In this document: positions 7,002 to 14,729 of the stretch, in pieces | Position numbering within the stretch: the stretch's first letter is position 1 | Layout of the letters: each line of letters starts with the position of its first letter | Assembly (NCBI GenBank): GCA_045810625.1 | Contig: JBJMVQ010000019.1 | Coordinates: 1 to 17,706 of the forward strand | Direction of reading: 5' to 3' | Source: JACQFZ01 sp045810625 | GTDB lineage: Bacteria; Pseudomonadota; Gammaproteobacteria; Acidiferrobacterales; Sulfurifustaceae | DNA length: 17,706 nt | The notes under the pieces: model-generated | Seen by the model: the letters and a program-made list of their open reading frames with translations, nothing else | The model's database searches: none | Told to the model about the DNA's origin: nothing | Position numbers and translations under genes: made by a program

Positions 7002-7259
7002 TTAATGTCGCGTTCCGACGGTTTTCGGCGCGTATCGGCAAGCGAAGCTGCGGCTCGGCATGCGCGCCGACGCAACGCGCCGCACGTACGACTGTTCGCT
7101 TCTACTTCGTGTACCCGGCGCCAGAAACGGCGCCCATTCGTCGTTGCCGTGCTGCCTTGAAAACATTTCGCCGGTGAATCCAAATCGCGTCTGCGACGCG
7201 CGGCCCGCGCCGCTCTTGAACAGGAATCTGACGAAATCCTTTTTACTCAGTGGCGATGC
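7002..7259 (-). pseudogene. Open protein-like stretch without a start codon
   Basis: An 85-codon open frame bounded by stops, with no plausible start near its front. Its first part, SKKDFVRFLFKSGAGRASQT followed by RFGFTGEMFS, reads like genuine protein rather than a GC-rich shadow frame. I cannot name the family. It could be a gene remnant or part of a dispersed repeat. Confidence 0.25.
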
Positions 7260-7280
7260 TCATTGCGAGTAGCGCCGAAT

Positions 7281-7510
7281 TTAGCGGCACTGCTTGTCGC
7301 GCGCTGCCTCGCGCAGATCCTTTTCATCGCCGGGCGCGGACAGCGCGAGCCGGCCCTTCGATTGCAGGCGCCCGAGTTCCAATCAGCGTATTGCTAAAGT
7401 TGATCGGCGGCGCATCGGGTTACTGATCTCCCGTGGTGAATCCATTGCGCATTCGCGCTAATTCGCAATCAGAAAAGCGATGCGCTGCCGCCAGAAAGCA
7501 GGCCCACGCC
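7281..7510 (-). pseudogene. Probable coding remnant with stop and frameshift
   Basis: One minus-strand frame gives RMRNGFTTGDQ, then TAA at 7420-7422, then PDAPPINFSNTLIG. Just beyond, near 7380, the protein-like reading moves to another frame, LELGRLQSKGRLALSAPGDE, ending at the stop codon at 7281-7283. One nonsense change plus one indel would join these into a single C-terminal region. The family is not recognised. The remnant lies downstream of the orphan binding-protein gene and may have been part of the same transferred segment. Confidence 0.3.
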
Positions 7511-7573
7511 GATTCTGTCCTACTTGCCGATCGGGACAACTGATGGCTGGGTTCGCTATTGCAGATGCACCAA

Positions 7574-8794
7574 CTATTGTCGCGCCGGACGTTTCATCCG
7601 ACAGCGCGTCGGTTGCGCGACAAAACTGGGTGGAATTATTCGGTCAGTCTTCCAGCCATAGCCGGTATCCGCTTCATCGTACTTGATATCCCTGCCGTTC
7701 ACGGCGGTCCAGGTTGAGATGAACAGCGTCCCTTGGACTTGATGATCCGCCGCGCGCATCTCGACTTCACCACCCGCAAACCCTTGGATTTTTATCCCTT
7801 CCAAGGCGAAAGCGACTTTCACCGGGTCCGTTGATTTGGCTTCCTTGACGGCTTTAGAAAGCATTGCAATGAGGGTGTAAGCCGTCGTGGCATAGAAGTT
7901 GTCTTTGTATCTTTCCTTGTACGCTTCCTGCATTTCCTTGCCGGGGAAGTTCGTGATGTTCGCATGCCAGTTACCGACCTGCGTCACCTTTCCTACTTCG
8001 CTCGCGCCCATCGCGGCTGTTACGCCAGCCGACATGCCGGCGTAGTAGGTGTAAAAATGAGCTTGCAAGCCTGCTTCCCTCGCGGCTTTGATCAACAACG
8101 ACAAATCGCTGTCCCAGTTGCCGGTGACCACCGTATCCGCGCCTGACGCCTTGATCCTGGCAACATAGGGCGAGAAATCCTTCATCTGCGCGACCGGATG
8201 CAGTTCATCCCCTACAATTTCAATGTCCGGACGTTTGCGTTTCAGATACTCCTTCGCTGCACGCGAAACTTGATGCCCAAGCGTGTAGTCCTGACCGATG
8301 ATGTACACTTTTTTTATGTTCGGATTCGATTCCATCAGGCTCGCGAGCGCTTCCATTTTCATATCGGAGTGAGCATCAAAACGGAAGTGCCAGAAACTGC
8401 ATTTTTCATTGGTCAAATCCGGATCGATCGCCGAATGATTCAAGAGCAGGACTTCCTTACCCGGGTTGCGCTCGTTGTGCCGGCTGATGGCATCAATCAA
8501 TGCAGCCGTGATGTGCGAGCCGTTGCCCTGCGCAACGTAGTGATAGCCTCGATCGATTGCGACCTGGAGTAGCGCGAGCGCCTCCTGCTGACTGCCCTTA
8601 CTGTCAAAGCCGACGACTTCGATCGCATGCCCCGCGCCGGTCCAATTCTCTTGGTTCGCTATCTCCGTAAATAGTTGGTAGCTTTTCAGCAGGTTTTGTC
8701 CCGTCGGCGCGAACTCGCCGGAAAGCGTCTCGATCATTGCGATCTTGATCGTTTCAGCGGGCGCGTTGATGAATGGGCGAACTGGCGTGTTCAC
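7574..8794 (-). CDS. ABC-type substrate-binding protein lacking a signal peptide
   Basis: A Peripla_BP_6 / LivJ-like solute-binding protein of 406 residues, the type that delivers branched-chain amino acids, amides or aromatic acids to ABC importers. Landmarks are IKIAMIETLSGEFAPTGQ near the N-terminus, LLLNHSAIDPDLTNEKCSFW, YIIGQDYTLGHQ, GADTVVTGNWDSDLSLL, and a C-terminus PTRCRMKRP of the kind seen in full-length members. The GTG start at 8794 is fixed by AAGGAGGA at 8799-8806. The N-terminus VNTPVRPFINAPAETIKIA runs straight into the mature domain with no hydrophobic core, so export is not expected unless the start is wrong. No permease or ATPase gene is nearby. Two 60-base lines inside the gene (7801, 8221) count 31 G+C each, against 43 for an rnr line (5221), suggesting a different origin. 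The substrate is unknown. Confidence 0.85.
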   Translation of the reverse strand: MNTPVRPFINAPAETIKIAMIETLSGEFAPTGQNLLKSYQLFTEIANQENWTGAGHAIEVVGFDSKGSQQEALALLQVAIDRGYHYVAQGNGSHITAALIDAISRHNERNPGKEVLLLNHSAIDPDLTNEKCSFWHFRFDAHSDMKMEALASLMESNPNIKKVYIIGQDYTLGHQVSRAAKEYLKRKRPDIEIVGDELHPVAQMKDFSPYVARIKASGADTVVTGNWDSDLSLLIKAAREAGLQAHFYTYYAGMSAGVTAAMGASEVGKVTQVGNWHANITNFPGKEMQEAYKERYKDNFYATTAYTLIAMLSKAVKEAKSTDPVKVAFALEGIKIQGFAGGEVEMRAADHQVQGTLFISTWTAVNGRDIKYDEADTGYGWKTDRIIPPSFVAQPTRCRMKRPARQ

Positions 8795-9473
8795 TTGTTC
8801 CTCCTTGAACCTTGAATGATTTCTTCCCTGAGTTATGCAGGTCGCTTCACCTCGGATCGCTGGCGCGAAGCCTGGTGCACCACTGCGCCAGGGCGACGTT
8901 GAAATGGCTGCGCAAGAACGCCGTGTTGATCCAATGAAATTGCCTACCTGCCCAACACCTTTAGACCAAGCGCTGCTTCCATTCGCGATCTGACGTGCTC
9001 GCGCTGACGAAGCTGCCGCATTTTTTCTTGGCCTTCTGACACTGCGATTATCGGACGTGAGCCAGGTACTTGTCACAGATATCAACGAGTACCGTCACTT
9101 CGTAATCCGTGAGCGAGAACGGGATTGCCCGGACAACGGAACTGAAACGTAGCGCCGGAACTCGATTCTGAAATTTGGCGGCGAGCGCGAAAAGAAGCCC
9201 CGGCGTTCCCGCTTACGGCTCAAGATGCGGAACATTTCGCGCTGAGTGAAAGCATGCAGAAACCAATTGCTGAAATCGCCGAGCGGCCGATCGTTCGCGT
9301 TGCAAGGCTCGGTGCCCGTTTCCCGCCGTTTTTTCTCTTCTATTTCCGGTGGGTTCCGGGTCGCAGTTCGCGGCGTGACAGATCGGCCGCCACCCGCAAC
9401 ATTTCGCGCCAACTTGAATTCGCTCCCCAATGCGCGCCGAGCCAAAGTGCTTCGGTGCGAAGCCGCGACGACG
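8795..9473. other. Gene-free tract with scattered coding-like fragments
   Basis: About 680 bases with no intact gene. The minus strand shows short protein-like stretches in different frames: FSLTDYEVTVLVDICDKYLA in a frame open from 9212 to a stop at 9048-9050, and FLRSHFNVALAQWCTRLRAS ending in a stop just before the binding-protein ribosome site. None has a start or a family I can name. The tract looks like degraded DNA rather than a regulatory region. Confidence 0.4.
8799..8806 (-). promoter_or_regulatory. Shine-Dalgarno fixing the GTG start of the binding protein
   Basis: On the minus strand AAGGAGGA is followed by ACAA and then GTG at 8794. The match is so strong that the longer open frame up to 9085 is very unlikely to be the real start. 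The missing signal peptide is therefore probably real rather than an annotation slip. Confidence 0.75.
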
Positions 9474-10001
9474 TCATAACGTCAGGGTTTTTTCGAGAAG
9501 CTCGAAGCGCAGGTCCGGGACTGTGGGGATGCCGAACTTGATGTCGTTCGGGAATGTCTCGAACCGGCCCGTCCGGCGATACCCGCGGCGTTCATAGAAA
9601 GCGATCAGCTCGGTCCGCCGGGTGATCACCGCCATCACGATCCGCTTCGCGCCCCACTCCGTCTGCACGGTACGTTCGGCAACCTCCAGGAAGCGCTTGC
9701 CGATCCCGCGCGCCTGCAACGTCGGTTTGACGGTGAACATGCCGAGATAGGCGCCCGCGTCGCTGCGTTCGAGATGCACCGAGCCGATCATTTCGTTCTC
9801 TTGAAAGCAGAGCAGAATGAGGGAGCCGTCCGCTTCGATGAGCTTCGTGATCTCCCCCTCGTCGGTTCGCTGGCCCCCGAGGAAATCCGCTTCCGTCGTC
9901 CAGCCTTGCTTGCTCGACTCGCCGCGATAAGCGGAATTCACGAGCGCGGCAATTTGCGCCGCGTCTTCCTTGGTTGCCTTACGAAACGACAGATCCGACA
10001 C
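9474..10001 (-). CDS. GNAT-family N-acetyltransferase
   Basis: A 175-residue acyl-CoA-dependent acetyltransferase with one GNAT fold. The acetyl-CoA pyrophosphate loop of motif A is QARGIGKRF (residues 96-104) after the beta-4 strand YLGMFTVKP; motif B lies near ELIAFYERRGYRRTG (131-145), giving the usual Tyr in the FYERRGY position. The acceptor substrate cannot be predicted; relatives act on small molecules, peptides or protein N-termini. The start is GTG at 10001, without a clear Shine-Dalgarno, 30 bases after the purA stop, so it is probably co-transcribed with purA. Its GC-rich codon use matches the housekeeping genes, so the atypical segment seems to begin after it. Confidence 0.85.
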   Translation of the reverse strand: MSDLSFRKATKEDAAQIAALVNSAYRGESSKQGWTTEADFLGGQRTDEGEITKLIEADGSLILLCFQENEMIGSVHLERSDAGAYLGMFTVKPTLQARGIGKRFLEVAERTVQTEWGAKRIVMAVITRRTELIAFYERRGYRRTGRFETFPNDIKFGIPTVPDLRFELLEKTLTL

Positions 10002-10031
10002 GGCGCGGATGCTAAACGGCGACCACCGCTC

Positions 10032-11327
10032 TCATCGGTTGAAGGGATTGTGCAGGATAATGGTTTCGTCGCGATCGGCACCGGTCGAGATCAGGTCGAT
10101 GCGCGCCTCGGTCAGCGCTTCGATCCGATCCAGATATCGCTGCGCGTTCACCGGCAGCCCCTCCTTGCGCTTGATGCCAACCGTTGATTCCTTCCAGCCC
10201 GGCAAATCTTCGTAAACGGGCTGGCATTGCGCCATCGCATCCGCGCCCGCCAACGGCGCGGTCCGGCGCTCACCTTTATATTGGTATGCAACGCAGATGC
10301 GCACGGTATCGAGACCGTCCAGCACGTCGAGCTTGGTAATGCAGAGCCCGTGGACCCCGTTCAGACGCACGGCGCGGCGAACCGCGACGGCGTCGAACCA
10401 GCCGCAGCGCCGCCGACGGCCGGTGGTCGCGCCGAACTCGTTGCCGCGCCGCGAAAGATATTCGCCGAACTCGTCGTGCAGCTCGGTCGGGAACGGTCCG
10501 GCGCCGACGCGGGTCGTGTACGCCTTGGTAATGCCAAGGATATAGCCGAGGCTCTCCGGACCGACCCCCGTTCCGAGCGCGGCGTTGGCCGCGCAGGTAT
10601 TCGAGGAGGTTACGTACGGATACGTGCCGTGGTCGATATCGAGGAACGTGCCCTGCGCGCCTTCGAACAGAATCGACTTACCGGCGCGGATGTACTCATG
10701 CAGCAAACCGGGAACGTCGGCCACGAGCGGACGCAGGCGCTCGCCGTACGCAAGCGTCTCATCGAATGTCTTCTCGAAGTCGACCGGCTCGGCGTTCAGA
10801 TAGCGCGTGAGCACGAAGTTGTGAAAATCCATGAGCTGCGCGAGCTTCTCTCGGAACACTTGCGGCTCGAACAAATCGAGCACACGCAGTCCGCGACGGC
10901 CAACTTTGTCTTCGTACGCGGGACCGATGCCGCGGCCGGTCGTGCCGATGGCACGGCTGCCGTGCGCGCGCTCGCGCGCGACGTCGAGCGCGGCGTGAAA
11001 CGGCAGGATCAGCGGGCAGGATTCGCTCACGCGCAGGCGCGGCGGGACGTCGACGCGGTTCTGCTCGAGCTCGCCCATCTCTTTGAACAACGCCGCCGGC
11101 GACAGCACGACGCCGTTGCCGATCACGCACATCACGCCCTCGCGCAAGATGCCGGAAGGAATCAAGTGCAGCACGGTCTTCTTGCCGCCGATGACGAGCG
11201 TGTGCCCGGCGTTGTGTCCGCCCTGGAAGCGCGCTACCGCGTGCACGCGATCGGTCAGCAGGTCGACGATCTTGCCTTTGCCTTCGTCACCCCACTGGGT
11301 GCCGACGATCACTACGTTTTTCGCCAT
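10032..11327 (-). CDS. purA: Adenylosuccinate synthetase
   Basis: Catalyses the GTP-dependent joining of aspartate to IMP, the first committed step from IMP to AMP, in the cytoplasm. The product of 431 residues has the standard family length. Visible motifs are the GTP/IMP loop QWGDEGKGK (11-19) with catalytic D14, NAGHT (39-43) with catalytic H42, TTGRGIGPAYEDK, and the C-terminal GATTGRRRRCGWFD loop that recognises aspartate and IMP. The C-terminus ends with the expected ISTGADRDETI region. It starts at ATG 11327, 30 bases after hisZ ends, which puts both in one operon, the usual arrangement of hisZ and purA in many beta- and gammaproteobacteria. Confidence 0.98.
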   Translation of the reverse strand: MAKNVVIVGTQWGDEGKGKIVDLLTDRVHAVARFQGGHNAGHTLVIGGKKTVLHLIPSGILREGVMCVIGNGVVLSPAALFKEMGELEQNRVDVPPRLRVSESCPLILPFHAALDVARERAHGSRAIGTTGRGIGPAYEDKVGRRGLRVLDLFEPQVFREKLAQLMDFHNFVLTRYLNAEPVDFEKTFDETLAYGERLRPLVADVPGLLHEYIRAGKSILFEGAQGTFLDIDHGTYPYVTSSNTCAANAALGTGVGPESLGYILGITKAYTTRVGAGPFPTELHDEFGEYLSRRGNEFGATTGRRRRCGWFDAVAVRRAVRLNGVHGLCITKLDVLDGLDTVRICVAYQYKGERRTAPLAGADAMAQCQPVYEDLPGWKESTVGIKRKEGLPVNAQRYLDRIEALTEARIDLISTGADRDETIILHNPFNR

Positions 11328-11357
11328 CGGGAGATCTCAAAACATTTGGAGATGAGC

Positions 11358-12584
11358 CTACTTCGAACCGCGGGTCCGAGTTGAGCTCGCTTGTGTCGAC
11401 GTCGCGGCGATCGGCTCGACTCGCCATTGAGAACCGTGCTTCCTGAGCGTGCGGTCGCACTCGAGATCGCCCGCCGTCGCGGTGTCGCCCGGCAGCTGAC
11501 GAACGACGCGCTCCCCCGCGGCGCGCAGGCGCGCAATCTCGGCGCTCAATGCCGGATCGTCGTCGGGCGGTGCGAGAATGCCGGCGGTATCCGCCGCCGA
11601 AGCGTCGGCGAGCCTGAACAGCCGACGCAAGTCGGCGCCGAAACCGGTCGCCGCACGATCGCGCCCAAAAGCGCGGCCGATGCCGTCGTAGCGTCCGCCC
11701 TTCGCGACCGCCCGGCCTTGCCCGGGCGTGAAGGCGGCGAACATCACGCCCGTGTAGTAGTGGTAGCCGCCGAGCTCGGCGAGATCGAAGTAGAGATCGA
11801 CCACGCCCGCTTCGCGGCGCGCGCGTTCGGCGATCGCCTGCAGGTTGTCGAGTGCAGCAAGTACCACGGGCAGGCCGCGATAGAGGGCGCGTGCGCGCTC
11901 GATCACCGCGACGTCACCGTTCAGATCGAACAGGGAGAGCAGCCGCCCGCGGTCCTCCGTCTTCACCGACCATCCGGCGAGCAAGCCGTCGACTTCGCTG
12001 CGCGCGCGCCGCTCGACGGCGCTCAGCAGCTCGTCCTTCTGTTCTGCGTTCAATCCGGCCGCCTGCACCAGCCCGCCGAATACACCGACGTGCGCGAGGT
12101 CGACGTGCGGCTGCCTGATGCCGATCAACGCGAGCATGGCCAACATGAGGCTCAACACCTCGGCGTCGCTCTCCGGGCCGCTGTGCCCGAAGAGCTCAGC
12201 GCCGAGTTGCAATGGTTCGCGCGAACCGGCCGGTTCGTCGACGCGCGTGCGCAGCACCGGACCGAAATAGCAGAGCCGCGTCGCGTACGCGCGTTTGAGA
12301 TAATGCGCGTCGATGCGCGCCGCCTGCGGCGTCATGTCGGCGCGCACGCCCATGAGTCGGCCGGTCAGATGATCCGTGACTTTGAACGTCTGCACGTCCA
12401 TGTCACGGCCGACGCCGGTCAGGAGCGAATCGAGATACTCGATGAGCGGCGGCATCACCAGGGCGTAACCCCAGCGGTCGAAGAGATCGAGAATGGCACG
12501 CCGCATCGTTTCGAGCCGGCGCGCTTCGGCGGGCAGCGTCTCCTCGATCCCCTCGGGGAGCAGCCAGCGGTCTTTGGCAGTCAT
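11358..12584 (-). CDS. hisZ: ATP phosphoribosyltransferase regulatory subunit HisZ
   Basis: A paralogue of histidyl-tRNA synthetase without aminoacylation activity. It forms a hetero-octamer with the short form of HisG and gives it feedback control by histidine at the first step of histidine synthesis. Class II synthetase-like features are LLPEGIEETLPAEARRLE at the front, the motif-2-like YFGPVLRTR, GAELFGHSGPESDAEVLSL, and GGRYDGIGRAFG near the end. The length of 408 residues fits the family. The start at 12584 is chosen over 12623 because WLLPEGIEE is the family's N-terminus and ATG follows the DUF2065 stop by 4 bases. No Shine-Dalgarno is evident, so coupling is likely. Its presence implies a short-form hisG elsewhere in the genome. 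Confidence 0.95.
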   Translation of the reverse strand: MTAKDRWLLPEGIEETLPAEARRLETMRRAILDLFDRWGYALVMPPLIEYLDSLLTGVGRDMDVQTFKVTDHLTGRLMGVRADMTPQAARIDAHYLKRAYATRLCYFGPVLRTRVDEPAGSREPLQLGAELFGHSGPESDAEVLSLMLAMLALIGIRQPHVDLAHVGVFGGLVQAAGLNAEQKDELLSAVERRARSEVDGLLAGWSVKTEDRGRLLSLFDLNGDVAVIERARALYRGLPVVLAALDNLQAIAERARREAGVVDLYFDLAELGGYHYYTGVMFAAFTPGQGRAVAKGGRYDGIGRAFGRDRAATGFGADLRRLFRLADASAADTAGILAPPDDDPALSAEIARLRAAGERVVRQLPGDTATAGDLECDRTLRKHGSQWRVEPIAATSTQASSTRTRGSK

Positions 12585-12588
12585 AGAT

Positions 12589-12777
12589 TCAGCGGTTGAC
12601 GATCGAGAGCAACAGCAGCCCAATCAGCATGCTCGTTAATCCGGCCACGCGCAACTGGCTGTCGCTCATTTGGTAGAGCGTTTCGAGCGCGCGCCGCAAC
12701 GCGCCCGGATTAGCGAACGGCAAGATGCCCTCGACGACGAGCAACAACGCAACCGCCACCGCCAGTTCATGCCACAT
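12589..12777 (-). CDS. DUF2065 (YjeT-like) small membrane protein
   Basis: A 62-residue protein with two predicted membrane helices, one at HELAVAVALLLVVEGILPF and one at VAGLTSMLIGLLLLSIV, joined by a polar loop with the family-typical GILPFANP and RRALETL. It belongs to the YjeT/DUF2065 family, whose function is unknown and which normally lies directly after hflC. Here hflK and hflC are missing and a 273-base gap precedes it. The start at 12777 (RMWHELAVA) has GAGG 8 bases upstream; the longer frame to 12891 has no homologous character. The hisZ start follows its stop by 4 bases. Confidence 0.85.
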   Translation of the reverse strand: MWHELAVAVALLLVVEGILPFANPGALRRALETLYQMSDSQLRVAGLTSMLIGLLLLSIVNR

Positions 12778-13050
12778 CCGGATACCTCGCCAAGCTGGTG
12801 AGAACGTTTTGCTTCGACACGACGCTCGTTCCGGGCCAATGCAGCGGCGCGCACGCGCCGCGTCTCCGTTCTTGGGGGCACCCGGCCCCACCCGGCGCTT
12901 CCACTTGCGCGTTTACTCTCGGGGAATCCTTCAAGGGTTTTTCCGACGGCGGAAAGGCCGGCGCTTCGTCTCCGTCCACGGCCGATCTTCGTTAGAGTCG
13001 TCGTCACCGGCTGCGCGCGGGCGCTCCGACCGAAAAACGGACGCCGCATT
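12778..13050. other. Gap at the place where hflK and hflC normally lie
   Basis: Here 273 bases separate the hflX stop from DUF2065. No reading frame on either strand resembles the N-terminus of HflK or the C-terminus of HflC (band-7/SPFH proteins). The gap holds a GC hairpin GCGGCGCG/CGCGCCGC at 12844-12861 but no clear terminator. In Pseudomonas and E. coli the order hflX-hflK-hflC-DUF2065 is conserved, so this looks like a deletion or relocation scar. Confidence 0.7.
12844..12861. repeat. GC-rich hairpin in the hflX-DUF2065 gap
   Basis: GCGGCGCG (12844-12851) is the exact reverse complement of CGCGCCGC (12854-12861), with two bases between the arms. It could fold in the transcript between hflX and DUF2065. 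No U tract follows on the minus strand. Confidence 0.45.
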
Positions 13051-14421
13051 CTAGGAGAGGCTTGCGGTAGGGGCAAGAACGCTGGGGGAATCAGCGACGA
13101 TATAGTCCGATTGGAAGTCTTGCTGCTGCATGAGCCAGGCGAGCTGAGTGGCGTCGAGGGCGAGCTCGAGCAGCCACCCGCCCGTTTCGAGCGGAGTTTC
13201 GCGCGCGACATCGAGGCGCTCGTACACGACCGCCCGTAAGCGGCCCGCGTCGGGCGGCAACTGCAGAACGACGGCGCGACGCAAGCTGCGATAGTGCTCC
13301 GCGACCGCGTCGATGAGCAAATCCATACCCGCCCCGGTCGTTGCCGATACCCACACCTTGTGGACCCGTCCGGACGCGTCGCGCTCGAGGCGCGGCGCCT
13401 GGCCGGTGAGATCGATCTTGTTGTAAACCAGGACCTGCGGCACCGAGTCCGCTCCAATCTCTTGCAGTACCTCGTTGACCTGCTCGATTTGATCCCGGCT
13501 CTCCGGATTGGCGCTGTCGATTACGTGCAACAGCAGATCGGCCTGCGCGACCTCCTCGAGTGTGGACTTGAAGGCTTCGACGAGCGAATGCGGCAGCGCG
13601 CTGATGAAACCGACGGTGTCCGCCAGGATCACCGGGGTGTTGCCGGGAAGCTCCACGCGACGCATGGTTGGATCGAGCGTCGCGAACAATTGATTCGCCG
13701 CATAGACACCGGCGCCGGTCAGGCGATTGAACAGCGACGACTTGCCCGCGTTGGTGTAGCCGACCATCGAGACCGTGGGGATCGGAACCTTGTGACGCGC
13801 CTGCCGGCGGCCGCGACGCTGAAGCGCAACCTGATCGAGCCGTTGATTGAGTTTCTTGATGCGATCGCGAATCAGCCGCCGGTCGACTTCGAGCTGCGTC
13901 TCGCCGGGGCCGCGCAAGCCGATACCGCCCTTTTGCCGCTCGAGGTGCGTCCAGCCGCGAACCAGTCGACTGGCCAGACGTTCGAGTTGCGCCAGCTCCA
14001 CCTGCAGCTTGCCTTCGCGGGAACGTGCGCGTTGCGCAAAGATGTCCAGGATGAGCCCGGTACGGTCGATCACGCGGCAGGCGACCACCTTTTCGAGGTT
14101 GCGCTCCTGCGCCGGCGACAGCTCGTGATTGACGACGACGAGGTCGGCGCGTTCGCGCGCGACCGCGCCCCTTATTTCCTCGGCCTTGCCCGTGCCAACG
14201 AAACTTGCGGAATCGGGGCGATCACGCCGACCGACGACGGTGCCGCAGATTTCTGCGCCGGCCGACTCGGCGAGCTGGTGCAGCTCTTCGAGCTCGCGCT
14301 CGTCCGCGCGGCCCGGAAAGCGCACGTGGACGAGCAGCGCGCGTTCGCGCCGGGAGGGCGAGCCCTGCGAGAGAGTGGAACGGTTAGTCGTTTCCGGATC
14401 CCTTGGCGTCGGCAGCTTCAA
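13051..14421 (-). CDS. hflX: Ribosome-associated GTPase HflX
   Basis: A TRAFAC-class GTPase that binds the 50S subunit and splits stalled or hibernating 70S ribosomes, notably under heat stress. The N-terminal HflX domain (about 25-210) contains GPGETQLE (171-178). The G domain has G1 GYTNAGKSS (221-229), G3 DTVGF (268-272), G4 NKID (334-337) and a G5-like SATTGAG. The length of 456 residues is slightly long. The only start upstream of the conserved RRERALLVHV is a TTG at 14421, overlapping the end of hfq by 38 bases, with no good Shine-Dalgarno; coupling with hfq would explain expression. The hfq-hflX order is conserved in proteobacteria, but hflK and hflC do not follow. Confidence 0.94.
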   Translation of the reverse strand: MKLPTPRDPETTNRSTLSQGSPSRRERALLVHVRFPGRADERELEELHQLAESAGAEICGTVVGRRDRPDSASFVGTGKAEEIRGAVARERADLVVVNHELSPAQERNLEKVVACRVIDRTGLILDIFAQRARSREGKLQVELAQLERLASRLVRGWTHLERQKGGIGLRGPGETQLEVDRRLIRDRIKKLNQRLDQVALQRRGRRQARHKVPIPTVSMVGYTNAGKSSLFNRLTGAGVYAANQLFATLDPTMRRVELPGNTPVILADTVGFISALPHSLVEAFKSTLEEVAQADLLLHVIDSANPESRDQIEQVNEVLQEIGADSVPQVLVYNKIDLTGQAPRLERDASGRVHKVWVSATTGAGMDLLIDAVAEHYRSLRRAVVLQLPPDAGRLRAVVYERLDVARETPLETGGWLLELALDATQLAWLMQQQDFQSDYIVADSPSVLAPTASLS

Positions 14422-14650
14422 GGCCGTCGAACTGGAACTTGACCGGGCGGCTGGGGACGACAGTCGAGATGGCGTGCTTGTAAATCATCTGGCTGACCGA
14501 ATTCTTCAGCAGAACCACGAACTGGTCGAACGACTCGATCTGTCCTTGAAGCTTGATGCCGTTGACCAGAAAGATGGACACCGGGACGTGCTCTTTACGC
14601 AAGGTATTCAGGAAAGGGTCTTGCAATGCTTGCCCTTTTTGTTGACTCAT
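14384..14650 (-). CDS. hfq: RNA chaperone Hfq
   Basis: A hexameric Sm-like protein that binds small RNAs and mRNAs, promotes their pairing and controls their stability. The product of 88 residues closely follows E. coli Hfq: QDPFLNTLRKEHVPVSIFLVNG, Sm1 GQIESFDQFVVLLKN, and Sm2 YKHAISTVVPSRPV with the proximal-face Y-K-H. The C-terminal tail after the Sm core is short (about 18 residues) and acidic/small. The ATG at 14650 has AGGAG at good spacing. The 79-base spacer to miaA can form two small hairpins (14675-14685 and 14703-14717), which could take part in autoregulation; Hfq binding to its own leader is known in E. coli. It lies between miaA and hflX, the classic cluster. Confidence 0.98.
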   Translation of the reverse strand: MSQQKGQALQDPFLNTLRKEHVPVSIFLVNGIKLQGQIESFDQFVVLLKNSVSQMIYKHAISTVVPSRPVKFQFDGLEAADAKGSGND

Positions 14651-14729
14651 GACAGTGCTCCTGTTCTTATCATCGCCCAGTGGGCTTCTCGTTTTCACCT
14701 CAGACCGTTTCCCGGTCCACTCATCGAAA

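Larger units (their letters stand above)
6670..7573. other. Gene-poor tract with decayed coding-like fragments
   Basis: About 900 bases after the tRNA with no intact gene. A 12-base direct repeat CGGGGCTTTCCG occurs at 6763-6774 and 6881-6892. On the minus strand several stretches read like protein but lack starts and shift frame: 7002-7259, 7284-7382, and a frame crossing an in-frame TAA at 7420-7422. No terminator with a stem and T run is evident straight after the tRNA. No integrase fragment is recognisable. Confidence 0.5.

Noticed and set aside
8799..8816. Possible att site copy: GGTTCAAG near the binding-protein start, also in the tRNA T-arm
   Set aside because: Only about nine bases match and the flanks differ, so it is more likely chance.
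8795..9085. N-terminal extension of the binding protein up to an ATG at 9085
   Set aside because: The extension has no family character, and a very strong ribosome site directly precedes the GTG at 8794.
12767..12979. 70-codon minus-strand frame in the hflX-DUF2065 gap as an hflK or hflC remnant
   Set aside because: The sequence shows no SPFH-like features and has no ribosome site; it reads as non-coding.
10227..14442. Long plus-strand frames at 10227-11384, 11391-12599 and 13294-14442
   Set aside because: They mirror purA, hisZ and hflX. Their compositions are rich in Arg, Ala and Glu without motifs, as expected for shadows.
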